From assembly GCF_000004825.1 (NCBI RefSeq), contig NW_008805065.1:1798001-1862000 (forward strand): 64,000 nt of DNA, written 5' to 3'. The stretch comes from Heterostelium album PN500. Lineage: Eukaryota > Evosea > Eumycetozoa > Acytosteliales > Acytosteliaceae. Under the pieces are notes generated by a model that saw only the letters and a program-made list of their open reading frames with translations, was not told the origin of the DNA and made no database searches. Of this stretch, positions 36,478-48,241 are shown piece after piece (positions within the stretch are counted from its first letter, which is position 1; every line of letters starts with the position of its first letter). Both the position numbers and the translations under genes were made by a program.

Positions 36478-36878
36478 ACAAAACAATCAAAAATCATTAA
36501 ATATATTAAATCCCACTATACAATAACCAAACAAACAAGCAACCAACCAACTCCAACCTCTAACTTTTAATATACAGAATATGATATATATATATTTAAA
36601 TAGAATATAAACAAACAATAATCAATGTTTCCGAAATATTAATAATAAATTATATATCGATATCATTTTATGATATCTTTATATTGTTGTTGTATTTTTT
36701 AAAAAAATGTTAAGATGTTTTTATTTAGTTAGATTTTGAAATAATTGAGTTGATATCTATTTGTTGTTAATAATATAATAGTACATCAGAATAATATTAT
36801 GTTAATATTATTCATTTGAGAATAAAGAAGAATTCTTAAGTCTTATTCTCAAATCAAAACCTTTTATTATTTTTGTTT
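36478..36878. other. 3' spacer with two abutting hairpins
   Basis: 401 bp after the Ras-like/PH stop. It is AT-rich. Two perfect stems lie end to end at 36789-36813 (11-bp stem, 3-nt loop) and 36814-36854 (12-bp stem ATTTGAGAATAA, 17-nt loop). Confidence 0.6.
36789..36854. repeat. Two back-to-back perfect hairpins
   Basis: Hairpin 1 arms are GAATAATATTA (36789-36799) and its complement at 36803-36813. Hairpin 2 arms are ATTTGAGAATAA (36814-36825) and its complement at 36843-36854. They touch with no spacer, about 310 bp past the Ras-like/PH stop, between genes that converge. They could act as a 3'-end or insulator-like structure, or be a small inverted-repeat remnant. Confidence 0.6.
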
Positions 36879-37866
36879 TCATTTTTGGTAGATCGTACAA
36901 TTGCTTTCGCTGGATATATGTCTATGACATAGAGAGCTGATTAATATTCTGAAAAACAAGTAACCAGTCATAAAATTTTGCAGAATCCAAATTGGACTTA
37001 ATGATACCATTGGTTGGATCCTGTTTACATTACCACCATATCTGTTATAAACTTTGTTTACGCATTCTTCTATTTTAATTCTATTCTGTTGTGTCCAGTG
37101 CTTAGATTTGAATGTTGTCATCTTCAGGTAAGGATTGAAGAAAGTAGAAACATAAAATGGTTCAATGCCACTCTCTGTTGTTGTGTAAAAACTCTAAAGT
37201 ATAGTTAATTAGAAAAAAATGAAAACAGAGAATTAATACATTAAAAAAATGAAATAAATTTAATTTTATATATAATAAGTTTACTGTTTTCAATTGACTC
37301 TCTGATAATTCAAAGTCTCCAAATTTGTTTTCCAATTCTTAAAGTTACAACTCCAAGACAAGAGAAAGCAATTGTACGATCTGTCAAAAAAGAAATCTTT
37401 AAACTGAAAATTAGGTTATTTCTAAGATAAAGTAGACATTCATAATTATATATTACTTGCAAGCAGTATCAAAAATAAGACTTTCAATTAAGTGATCATC
37501 AAGAACATGACCGGTAAATACATATACTTCCAAGACAGTTGAGAACTATCTCTGAAAAGTATAATATTTACTATTAATTGTCTTTATTATTAACAATAAA
37601 AAAAACCAATAATTTGATTCAATACATATCATTATTATTTTGAATGTTGTATTCTAAACACACAATTTGGATTATCAAACTATTTAACCCGCCTTCAAAT
37701 AGAATAATAAATTTGACCAAAAAACAATACGTCAAGATAGCAATAAGTATACTTTTGAAACTAATAAATCACCAATCCAGAGGTGAAATTGACTTAAAAT
37801 AAATAAGCTTATCCAATTCCTCATTAAAAAGGAGCTTGAGGTCTTTCACATTATTTTGGTTTAATA
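36879..37866 (-). pseudogene. Probable relic of a protein gene, possibly cyclin-like
   Basis: Three protein-like minus-strand stretches follow each other in order. Near 37866-37640 one reads DLKLLFNEELDKLIYF then SISPLDW, an in-frame TGA, then a hydrophobic stretch with LIIQIVCLEYN. Near 37550-37285 another reads VLEVYVFTGHVLDDHL then IESLIFDTACN and, across a plausible 53-bp intron, LTDRTIAFSCLGVVTLRI. From 37121 to 36879 a third reads KHWTQQNRIKIEECVNKVY then a hydrophobic tail. The order small-helix block, IAFSCLG block, W..IEECV block resembles the C-terminal cyclin fold, but this is weak. Frames do not join by acceptable introns, so I regard it as broken. An 18-base string encoding DRTIAF recurs in the opposite orientation at 36891-36908. 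Confidence 0.4.
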
Positions 37867-38023
37867 ATAAAAACTGTTTGATTGTTAATTAAACCAAAAA
37901 TAATAATTTGTTTTGTTTTATTGTTGTTTTTCTTAATGATTGTATCAAAGGTAATAGTAATTGATTATTACTTTTAATTATTATTATTATTATTATTTAT
38001 ATTATTTATATTATTACTACTAT

Positions 38024-39159
38024 TTATACACCGAATCTAGTTTTTGATCTATCAAAAGATTGTTCTGCATGTAATTGTGACTCAAGCCAATGATGCTTAG
38101 GTGATGTCGATTTAAGTTGACTAAAATATTTGAAGTATTATTAGTAATCGTTAGATGGGTATTGTATTGCATTGATTAGTTGATTAATTGAATGATCATT
38201 AGTAATTACCTTAAATATCTATTTGTAACTTCAACTGGTTTCTTCATGTGAATATAACAAGCGATTAAATTTGCAATGGTATCTGGATCTTTTGAATTCT
38301 TCTCGAGTGAGAGCAACAGCAAGTTCTCTGCCTTTTCGAATCTTCTCAATAAGATCTCACATGTTGCACGACCATTCAACAAGAGTGAAGTTGGTCCATA
38401 CTTTTCAGAGAGTTCTTCAAATACTGATAAAGCAACCTTTACCTGCTCATCTCCCTATTATAATGATCATAACAACAATAGTAAATACATTAATTAATAT
38501 TATCATTCTTACTGCTATACATCATAATAATAATTAAACTTTTTACTTACTTGAGTGATTGCAATCCATGTAGAAGCAATTAAAGATGGAGTGGCATCGA
38601 CATCGATTGATTTCATTTGTGCATATTGTTTCTCTGCTAAATCCAATCTATCAATCTTTAAATATGTTTGAACTAGCAATGACATACTAAATGATAATAT
38701 TAATAAGTATAAATATGCGCATATTATGTTATATATTAATATATAATATATTATTTACCATTCTAAATTATCAGTTTTGTTAAGAATACGTAAGGTATCT
38801 TCATAGTTTGATTCGTTGTAGAAGATAGTTGATGCAACTAGTTGTACGATTGGGTTGTTGTAGTCAACACCATCGGTCAACCACTTCTTGACGGTGGCGA
38901 CTGCAGTTTCAGCGTTGGCATTTGGCGATTGAGTGTAAGATGCCAATAGACGAACGGCCTGTAGCGATGGATTCGCTTCGGACTCTCTGATCTCTCTCAA
39001 TACCATATCGCAATCACCGAGAGCAATCATCGCTCTGTACATATAGCACTCTGCATCTTGTTTGGCACGCAATTGCTTCGATCTCTTATTGACCTCATTG
39101 ACAACCGCTTGATAATTACCAAGATAATAGTAATTCTTTATTTCGAAAAGCTCATCCAT
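38024..39159 (-). CDS. copE: Coatomer subunit epsilon, four exons, 292 aa
   Basis: Exons are 39159-38759, 38686-38551, 38454-38210 and 38120-38024, all GT-AG and in phase. The product begins MDELFEIKNYYYLGNYQAVVNE, a TPR-like start typical of epsilon-COP, and ends with the conserved block HHWLESQLHAEQSFDRSKTRFG. The whole protein is helical TPR-like solenoid (LVQTYLKIDRLDLAEKQY; LNGRATCEILLRRFEKAENL). Epsilon-COP stabilises alpha-COP in the COPI B-subcomplex on Golgi-derived vesicles. Length is close to the human protein (308 aa). The gene diverges from WASHC3. Confidence 0.95.
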
Positions 39160-39916
39160 CCTATAACTAACAAACTAACTAACTAACTATAACTAACCAA
39201 CAACTCTAAATATGTATATATATATAAAATACACTTATTTTTAATAACAATAAAAAAAACAGGTCAAAATCAATCAAAAATAAAATTAAAAAAAATAAAA
39301 TGAAAAAAGTGTGCACCTTCAATGATTCATTATTTTAACACACAAATAAAATATTTTTTTTTAATTGCAGTCAGTTTCTCCACGTTGCATTGCCAAGATC
39401 CATGGATGATAGAACAAATACTTTTTTATCAAACATATCATATGATTTATTTTTATAAAAATCTTAGAAATAAGAATATTAAATAAATAAAATAAAATTT
39501 TTTATTTAATAAAATTTGTTATTCATTGTTGTTTAAGTAATCTTGAATCAATTAACATTAATATTGGTCGATTAAAGAAAAAAAAAAAAAAACTAAAACA
39601 AACAATCAATGAATTAAAGGTTGTAAATAAGTAGATTTACAGTGTATTTTTAATAATGTTTATAAAATTCGATTGAAAAGTTAAAAAGGTTTAAAAAATT
39701 TTTTTTAAAAAAAATTTCAATTTTTATGATATTTATTGTTTCATTCATAATTGAGAATTAGTATTATTATTTTTGCAACATTTAATAGATATATTTATTT
39801 ATAATAATAACTTTAGGTGTAGTAATAGTAAAAACAAAGACCACAGCTTAATATTTTTTTAATAGAAATATTTGAGATATTTAATTATATCTCAAAATAC
39901 AACAGATATTTTTACA
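39160..39916. promoter_or_regulatory. Divergent promoter region, COPE / WASHC3
   Basis: 757 bp of AT-rich DNA between two divergent start codons. It has T and A homopolymers, e.g. around 39355 and 39580, and no recognised motif or open frame. Confidence 0.5.
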
Positions 39917-41195
39917 ATGCAAGTCTATGTTGATTACCGTAATGTTGCAGCTATCTCTCACAAGAAGACATTGTCCTATGTCAACAACTTTGTGATCAAT
40001 ACAACACAGTTTTTGAATAGATTCAACTATTTGTGTGAACAGAAACTCACTGACGTTAGCAATCAGCTGAATCGTTTGGAGGTGACAATGTCGCTGCTGG
40101 AGATCAAGTTGGGTTCGATCGATGGTTTGGAATCGCTGCCCACCGCAAATGCACCAATCATGACAAATACCGCATCCGGAGCTTCTTCTTCGGCCGCTCC
40201 ACCACCTCCACCAGGTTCCACAACAACAACAACAACAGCCAACAACATTTCAAATGCTTCTGCACCACCACCTCCACCACCACCACCCGGTTCAATCAGT
40301 ACCAACGCTGCACCACCACCTCCACCACCTCCACCCGGTTCCTCGGCAGCGGCACCACCTCCACCACCACCACCATCATCATCTTCGGGATCTTCTTCCG
40401 ACTCAAATTCAGCAGCCATTACCTATCGTGACGATCCTCGTTACAAACCATATTTCAACCTCTTTGCCAAGGGTGTTCCACTTGTTGCCTTCCAGGGTAA
40501 GATGATTGCCGACGGTCTCAATCCAAATGCAATCTTGTATGTATAATCAAATGCAATCCTTTATTAAAATCATTCATGAATGAAAACTAACTGATAACTA
40601 TCTTTCTAGGAATCCAGATGGAACATCGGATGCCGCCCCACCAGCATCAAGTTCGACATCCGCTCCTCCACCTCCACCCGTTTTGGAATCACAATCAAGT
40701 GTTGATTCAGGCTTGGACGCATTCATTAGATCACCGAAAGCACCACCACCTCCAGTTGTTCCATCTGACAACAGTGATGATAATAATGATAATGATGATG
40801 ATGATGACGACGATGATGATGATGATAATAATAATGATAATAATAATAACAAGAATAACAATAATAATAATAATAATAATAATAGTAGTGAAGATGTTGA
40901 TCTGTCATCACTTTCAGTACTTCCACCAGAGATTTCAGATGATTTACCAATTATTACATCTACACCATCTGTTCCACCACCACCAATGATTTTCGACAAT
41001 AATAATAATAATACAAATAATAATAATGACGACGATGATGATGATGATGATGACGATGATATCTTCATTCCAGCTCCACCATTAGCAGTCGATGTTTCAA
41101 ATTCCGCTTCATTGGAATCAATGATTACAAGAAGTCGTCAACACGATGACGATGATGACGACGACGACGATGATGATGACAATAATTGGAATTAA
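39917..41195 (+). CDS. washc3: WASH complex subunit 3 (CCDC53), two exons, 401 aa
   Basis: Exons are 39917-40536 and 40610-41195. I use the ATG at 39917, since the frame upstream of it opens only with non-ATG codons. The N-terminal helix (KTLSYVNNFVINTTQFLNRF then LCEQKLTDVSNQLNRLE, TMSLLEIKLGSI) is the conserved CCDC53 coiled coil. After three polyproline blocks comes DPRYKPYFNLFAKGVPLVAF and KMIADGLNPNAIL, the second conserved CCDC53 block. The WASH complex activates Arp2/3 on endosomes and lysosomes, and in Dictyostelium drives V-ATPase retrieval. The C-terminal 190 residues, rich in Asp, Asn and Pro, are a low-complexity extension beyond the usual family length of about 200 aa. Polyproline may bind profilin; that is inference. 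Confidence 0.9.
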
Positions 41196-41777
41196 GAATT
41201 TAATATAATATAAATATCAATCAATCAATCAATCAACCAATTAATTAAATGGTCAAATTCAAGTCAAATTCAAAAAAGTCAACCTATTTTTTTTTTAAAA
41301 AGTCCAACAACTACAACCAAACAACAATAATTTATCAATATTTTTAAATTAAACACATACAATGACGATAATTTATTATTCATATTATTCTTTAGAACCT
41401 AAGGAAGTGGAAAAAGAAATCTAAAAATAAAAAAATATTTGTAAATTAATTTATTAAAAAAAACTTTATCATTCTTTTTTTTTTTTTTTTTGAAGTTCAT
41501 AAAAATAATAATAATAATAATAGTAAAAAATAAAAAATGTAATATAATATTTTGTTTTTTTGTGTTTTTTTTTTGTGATCCACAATTAATTTATTTTTAT
41601 TTTATTTTTATTTGTCATTAAATTGTTATTATTATTATTATTTTTAATTAGTTTTTTGTAATTATAATTAAAACAAAAAAAGACAGATATATTATTTCAC
41701 CTATATTTTAATAATATATATATTTCATTTTCTAAAATAAGTTTATATTTCAAATAGAAAGAAAAAGAAATTTCATC
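41196..41777. other. Intergenic WASHC3 / ubiquilin
   Basis: 582 bp between two plus-strand genes. It is AT-rich with TCAA repeats near 41218 and a T16-like run near 41475, and holds the WASHC3 3' end and the ubiquilin promoter. Nothing else is seen. Confidence 0.5.
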
Positions 41778-43566
41778 ATGGTCAACATAAATGTTAAAGC
41801 ATCTACAGGTGATAAGTTCTCACTCGATGTAGAACTTTCGATTACCGTACAAGAGTTTAAGAGATTGCTAAGTGAGAAGTCAAATATTGCACCGGAGCAA
41901 CAAAGAATCATTTACTCTGGTCATGTATTAAAAGATCATCAGAAATTAGAGGAATTCAGTAAGTGCTTTATTATTATTATTATTATTATTATTATTTATT
42001 TAAGTTATAGGATATAGATCTTTATCAATCAATCAATCAATCAATATTTATTGAATGATATTGATATTGATATTGATAATCTTATTGATATCGAAATTAA
42101 TAATGATTATAATAATATATTTAGATATTAAAGATGGACATACTGTACATTTGGTAAAGAGTGCAGCACCACCACCTCAACCACCCACAGAGCAAGTACC
42201 CAACCCAAATACAGCATCGAGTCAACCACCACCCATTCCCGGTATGACCAACAATATGTCACAGATGTTACAGAACCCGATGATGCAAGAAATGCTAAAC
42301 TCACCAGCCTTCCAAAGTATCTTTGATAATCCCGATGTTTTCAAAGAGATGATTATGAGCAACCCTGAAATGAGAGAAGTTCTCAATAGAAATCCTGAAA
42401 TGAATCAAATATTAAATGATCCAAGAGTATGTATATTAAATCGATTCATTTCGTTTTGTTTTTATAAAGTTAATTAATATCTTTTTGGTTGTTTTTTTTA
42501 TAGGCACTTAGACAAACATTTGATATGATGAGAAACCCAGAGTTGATGCGTGAAGTAATGAGAAATGCCGATAGAGCTATGGTTAATATTGAAAATCATC
42601 CAGAAGGATTTAATTTACTTAGAAGAATGTATACAAATGTTCAAGTAAGAATTATTTTAGTTATGTTGAAACTAATTAGCTGACCAACTGACTAATTTTA
42701 ATTATTATTTTTAGGAACCATTATTTAATGCAGCAGCAAATCAACAACATGCCTCAAATCAAACAAGTTCAACTCCAGCAACCAATCCCGATACACCACT
42801 ACCAAATCCATGGGCTCCACAGCAACCAGCAGCAGCTTCAACAGGATCGACAAATACACAACAATCAACCGCAAATAGAAATTCAGGAACAGGAACAGGA
42901 ACAGGAACAACACCAGCAAACAACCCATTCAATATGTTTGGTGGAATGGGTGGAATGGGTGGAATGGGTGGTATGGGAGGAATGGGTGGAATGGGAGGAA
43001 TGGGTGGAATGGGTAATATGGAGAGTATGTTAAATAATATGGATCCACAACAACTCCAATCGATGCTTAACAACCCAGCCCTACAGTCACTATTTTCAAA
43101 TCCACAGATGATGCAACAGATGGTCGAATCCAATCCAACATTGCGTCAGATGGTTGACTCTAACCCAGCGATGCGTGAAGCTATGGCCAGACCAGAGTTT
43201 TGGACTAGAATGGCTGACCCCGCCAATCTCCAAGCGATGATGCAGATGCAACAGGCTATGGGAACACTCAGAAACAATGGTTTCTTTGGTAACGATATGC
43301 TCGGTGGAATGGGAGGAATGGGTGGAATGGATCCATTCGGAATGGGAGGTTTCGGTGGTGGTATGGGTGGTATGGGTGGTTTCGGAGGTTTCGGTGGATC
43401 GACTCCAACTACACCACCACAAGACCAAGAACCACCTGCCCAGCGATTCCAAGTTCAATTACAGCAACTCAATGATATGGGATTTATAGATGAAGCTGAC
43501 AATATTAGAGCATTACAAGCAACCAACGGAAATGTAAATGCAGCTATTGAACGTTTGCTTAGATAA
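41778..43566 (+). CDS. ubqln: Ubiquilin, four exons, 491 aa
   Basis: Exons are 41778-41958, 42125-42426, 42504-42644 and 42715-43566, GT-AG and in phase. The N-terminal ubiquitin-like domain (residues 1-75) spans introns 1 ([28 protein letters not shown]). STI1-type repeats follow: [39 protein letters not shown], and [20 protein letters not shown]. The C-terminus is a UBA domain ([20 protein letters not shown] then NAAIERLLR). Ubiquilins shuttle ubiquitylated or membrane-protein clients to the proteasome. A Gly-Gly-Met tract of about nine units (residue about 280) and a second Gly/Met/Phe-rich stretch before the UBA are unusual low-complexity inserts. Intron 1 contains ATT repeats just after its donor. 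Confidence 0.96.
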
Positions 43567-44132
43567 AAAAACAACAAAAAGTGTATTATCTGTATACAAA
43601 ATATAACAATTTTTATAAATAAACCCTATATACCTCAACTTTTTTAAAAAAAAAATTCCATTTCTTATGCTTTAAAGTATTGATTCTACACAAAAGTTTT
43701 AATGATACAACTCCTGTTGAAACAAAATAGTGATTTTTGCTTTAGGTTCCTTATTCTTTGAGATGATGTTTATAATAATAGTATCAAAATAAAAAAATCT
43801 AGATATTATTTAATAAAAATAAATTTTTGTATAAAATATTGTAATTTTTATTGCAATCGGGGAGTTTTATTATTTTCTTTTAAATCACCTCTTTGTGTTT
43901 TTTTTGTAGGTCCAAGATTAAGTTTTGCAAAGATGCCCAACAAAAGATTCTAAATTTTTTGTAAGAACTTTAGATTTTTTTTTTTCTTTATTAATTAAAA
44001 AAAAATTCAATTTTTTTTTTTAAAGATATTTTAATAATTAGATGGTCTTGAATAAAATCAAACCTTAAGGTTTACTGTTTTTAACAACAATAAATAATTT
44101 AACACAAATATAATAGATAGATAGATATAAAA
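43567..44132. other. Intergenic ubiquilin / C39-like peptidase
   Basis: 566 bp between plus-strand genes. It is AT-rich, with homopolymers and a GATA repeat just before the next start codon. I see no coding potential. Confidence 0.5.
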
Positions 44133-45541
44133 ATGAAAAATCCAATAGTTTTTATAATTTTATTGGCTGGTATCTATTCGTGGTACTCTTGCTATGCTTA
44201 TGCAATACCATCAGAATATTTGATTAAGACCGTACCTTATCATCGGTAAGCACTTGAACTAACTAGTTAATCATCAGTTATGTTTGAAACGAAAAAACTG
44301 ATCTTCATATTGTTTTCGTTTTCGTTTTTTAAATAAATGTGTTATTCAGTCAGGTTACAGATTATAACTGTGGTGATGCCTCGTTACAAATGGTATTTGG
44401 ATACTATGGTCAAGACATTAATCAAGAGCAAATAGATGATGTTGCAAGAACATCAAAGCATGAAGGAACAAGTTCCTATGACATCGTTAGAACTGCTCAG
44501 TTTTCTATTCTAAGGTAAGAAATGTATTTTCGTTTTTGTTTTTTTTTTTTATGTTTTATCATTATACTTATACTACTATAATCTCTGATCACATCATCAT
44601 CATTACAATCGTTCATCAACTACAACAATAATAAAGTCAATCACAGGGAACAGACAAGAAAAAAAAAGAATTGAATCACGGATTTCCTAATTATCCATAT
44701 GGTTTGAATGCAGTCGGTTATTCATCGAACGAAGAATGGATGGATGGTTTGAAGAGTGCTATTTCGCTGAACATCCCAATTATCGTTTTGATGCATTATT
44801 CACTTGAAGATCCAGGTGGTCATTTTAGAGTTGTCATTGGATACAATGTATGTAATAATAGTATTATTAATAATAGTTATAAACTACTTGTTGTATCTTT
44901 AATTAATAATCTATTTTAAAAGGATGATCTTGAAACAATTACTACTTTAGATCCATGGGACAGAGATGGTCAACCACAAGTCTATACACTTTCATATTCT
45001 AACTTCACAGCTTTGTGGAACTACACAGAGAAAGATTCTCCACGTGGTACTCCTTTCTTTGGTGTTGCAATCTGGCCATTGAATGTGGATATCGTAGCAT
45101 TTTCAAATGGTAACCAAACAACTTTCAATGTAAAATTCGATTACACCAATCCAATTCCATTTTTATCTGAATTACAATTGTAAGAATATTGATAATAATT
45201 AAATCAGCAAAGAAATATCGATTAATATTAATTTCAATTATTTTTTTTCGACAATTAGATTACCAAAGACACTTGGAACCATTACAAATTTCATTGCACC
45301 AAAGGATTCACAATTCGTTTCGGCCAGTTCCTACACTACTGGTCCAATTAATGAAGGTGATACCGTGAAGAGTTTATTTGTTGTAAATTGTCCTGGAGGT
45401 TCTTGCCATGGTCTATTTATTGCCAATGTCGAAATACTTATCCAAGCATCCGTTCCATATACCTATGATAGAAATCATTACTATTATCCACCATATTCCT
45501 ATATCGATGTAATTGGTTATTCAGAAGAAGCTAAGATATAA
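44133..45541 (+). CDS. Secreted peptidase C39-like (papain-fold) protein, five exons
   Basis: Exons are 44133-44245, 44350-44514, about 44647-44847, 44923-45179 and 45259-45541. The N-terminus is a signal peptide (IVFIILLAGIYSWYSCYAYA). The mature start has the C39 catalytic pattern: Gln and Cys in QVTDYNCGDASLQMVFGYY, His in GGHFRVVIGY, and Asp in ITTLDPWD. Bacterial C39 peptidases cleave leader peptides; secreted eukaryotic relatives are poorly known. A C-terminal beta-rich domain (about 150 aa) of unknown role follows. The exon 2 to exon 3 junction does not keep frame with any acceptor I can find. Exon 2 ends in phase 2, whereas the best acceptor (44646) opens the next exon in phase 0. A run of nine A (44659-44667) just after it could hide a one-base indel. 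Otherwise the gene looks intact. Confidence 0.75.
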
Positions 45542-45699
45542 TAAATATCATGATCATACACACAATAAAATAATAATGTGAATATTATATATTTAAAATT
45601 ATAAGATTTATTTATTGTTTCTTTTTTTACAAACAAAAATAAACAAATCTAAATCTTTTGTGAAAGAAGATAATAAATAATTATTATTAAGTGTAAATG

Positions 45700-47502
45700 T
45701 TATTGTTCCATTTCAACTGGAGCTCTTTTTCTTTGTTGAAGTGGAGCTGTGAAAGTGTCATCGGGTTTGCTCTCCTCTAGATAGAGATTATCTGGATCAC
45801 CAGCGTCGTGTTCATTGTTAGCTTGATCGTCGTGTGGTTCATCTTCATTCGAGGGTTCAGCTTCTGGCCCACCGTTGGGATCGTCATCGGCGACACCCAT
45901 TGTTGTCTTTCCTTTCTCGGGTGGCAGCCAAATTGCCAGTGCAATAATACAAAATAAACCGATACCAAAGAACACCCAAAACATTGTTGATTTACCAATG
46001 TACCTGACTGCAGACAAAAAGAGAAAAGACAAAAGCATATTGAATAGCCATTGCAGACCGGTGATGATTGGAGCACCGATATTCTTTACATCGTCATCTA
46101 GAATCTCATTGATAACGAACCAAAACAGTGTACCAATAGATGCTTCAAATGCAGCTACGAAAGTAAAGAGTGCTACAATCGAGAGCCATCCTCTTACAGC
46201 TCCAGTCAACGTTACAAAGAAGATTGCAATCAACAAATCGCATGCAGTCATAATAATTGACCCTGTGAACAGTAGAATTCTTCTACCAACTCTATCTACT
46301 AAAAACATTGCAATAAAAGTAGTTAAAACATTCCAAAATTGTAAGATAGTCTATTAAAATAATAAGTTTGTTAATGAATCATTCTTTTTGTTTAGATCTT
46401 AAATAACTAACTTACCGAACCTGTAATAGGTCCATATTCTTGATCGAAACCAGCAAATTCAAAAATAATCGTTGAGAAATACATAAAAGCATTGATACCA
46501 GTCAGTTGGGAGAATGTCGCTAGAATCACACCCATTGCCATAGGTCTTCTATTTCTTGGTTCGCGAAGAATTGTCCATGGAGATGGATCTTTTTGACCCA
46601 AAAGTCTAAGCTCTTTATCACGTGCCACTTTTCTCTTTCTTTCGTTTATCCATTTAGGTGACTCTAGAATAAGGAACCAAATTACTAACACCCCAAATCC
46701 TGGAACCTAAACAACAGTAAGTTTACTTATTTTTAATTTATATTTAAATTTATTGATACATACTGCACCAACAGCCCACATCCATCTCCAACCATGAGGT
46801 GATGCTCTAAGAATGATACCCATAACATTTCCCCATAACAGACCGATGGTAATGAATATCTGAAAGACAGAACCAAACCTACCTCTTTTATTCTCTGGTA
46901 CAACTTCAGCTACCATCAGCGGACATACAGCAGAGGCACATCCAACACTCAATCCCAAAATAATTCTCAGTGATGCTTGTAGTCCTAGAGGTGATACCGC
47001 AGCAGAACTAACTGCTCCACCAATACATGTTATTGCTATATTATAAAAGATTGATAAAATATATTTGTAAGATTAAGAATAGTATACAAAAATAATAGTA
47101 GTTATTTACCTGTGAAAAGAATTACAGGTTTACGACCAATAACATTCGCAATTAAACCTCCAGCAACTGAACCAATCAAAGCTCCTAATAGTACACTACA
47201 AACTACTAAACCTTGTTGAACTGTATTTAAACCTTTTTCTCTTGTTATCAGTGGTAGAGATCCAGAAATGACACCAGTGTTATAACCAAAAATCAATCCT
47301 CCCCTATTTTTTTAATTTTTTTATGAACAACTTTTTGATTTTGAAATGAAAAAAAAAATTTAGAGAATATTTACATAGCACTAAGAGTCACAACAATTAG
47401 TCTACTGTATCCAATCCTTTTCCTTAGAGTATCTATAACAACTATATCATCCTCTACAGGTTGTGGAGGTATGATTGATATAGTTTGTTGGTCTTCTATC
47501 AT
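45700..47502 (-). CDS. Sugar porter family MFS transporter, five exons, 511 aa
   Basis: Exons are 47502-47375, 47303-47110, 47035-46764, 46706-46416 and 46350-45700; all GT-AG, phases match. About twelve transmembrane helices. Sugar-porter signatures appear in order: GGLIFGYNTGVISGSLPLI (helix 1), IGRKPVIL (loop 2-3), VPENKRGRFGSVFQ (the PESPRG-like segment), LESPKWI after helix 6, QLTGINAFMYFS (helix 7), and DRVGRRILLF (loop 8-9). These predict plasma-membrane or vacuolar uptake of hexoses or polyols, probably by proton symport. The C-terminus is a long acidic, Asn/Pro/Asp-rich tail (about 65 aa). The 3' end converges on the C39-like gene with only 158 bp between stops. Confidence 0.93.
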
Positions 47503-47977
47503 ATTCTATTTTCCAAACCATATCCAATAAAAGATTCTACAATATTATTAAATTTTTTTATTATTAAAATATTATTTTTTATTATTATTATTTTAAGAAT
47601 TTTTAATTAATTATTTATTCTTTTTCTTTACAAATATTTCTTGGATTGATATATTTTTTGAACAAATATTTTATAAAATTGAATGTTTTTACAAAAAACT
47701 AATGATAATTATTCTATCTATGAAAATTGATGTTCACAATGAGCTACAATATTTAAAATTAGGCATTGGAAATTTAGAAATATTATCTTTTAAAATATTA
47801 ACCCCTTTTGTTTTTTTTATCTCTAGAGACTGATCAGGAAATAATAAAATTTGAAAACAAAGAAATATTTGAACTAAAGGGGTTAACCATTCGAATTTTA
47901 ATTATCAGTTTTTTTCACAATTTAATTTTTATTTGTTATTCATTTTTTTATATTGATTTTCATATGATTTACAATGT
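47503..47977. promoter_or_regulatory. Upstream region of the sugar transporter
   Basis: 475 bp of AT-rich DNA leftward of a broken gene fragment. It should hold the sugar transporter promoter. No motif or frame is recognised. Confidence 0.45.
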
Positions 47978-48241
47978 TCAATCTTAAGTTTCTTTGCCAA
48001 ACCTTGACTTGTAAACTCTTCGTCAGCTCGTGAGACCCCAACCAATAGAAAACCTTCCAGTTTTTGACCACCGAATAATTGACTGTCAGAACAGAACTAT
48101 GTTCTTGTTAAGGAAATTTAAGGTCTCCAATGCCGATATCAAATACATGGATGATAGGAAGGTGGAGTTGAAGTTTCATTTCTCGAAGAAAGGAGACGAA
48201 GAGTTTACAAGTCAACGTTTGGCAAAGAAACTTAAGATTGA
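47978..48241. repeat. 47-bp inverted duplication, one mismatch
   Basis: Arm 1 (47978-48024) and arm 2 (48195-48241) are reverse complements with one mismatch, separated by 170 bp. Arm 2 is coding-like in the plus frame (DEEFTSQRLAKKLKI). Arm 1 encodes the same peptide on the minus strand with Gly for Arg. A transcript across it would form a 47-bp duplex. Confidence 0.85.

Noticed and set aside
37750-37790. A 12-base GT..AG segment that would remove the in-frame stop in the relic
   Set aside because: Far too short to be a spliceosomal intron; the stop is taken as real.
40598-41068. Antisense frame of Ser/Leu/Gly runs in WASHC3
   Set aside because: Shadow of the Asp/Asn repeats of the real exon.
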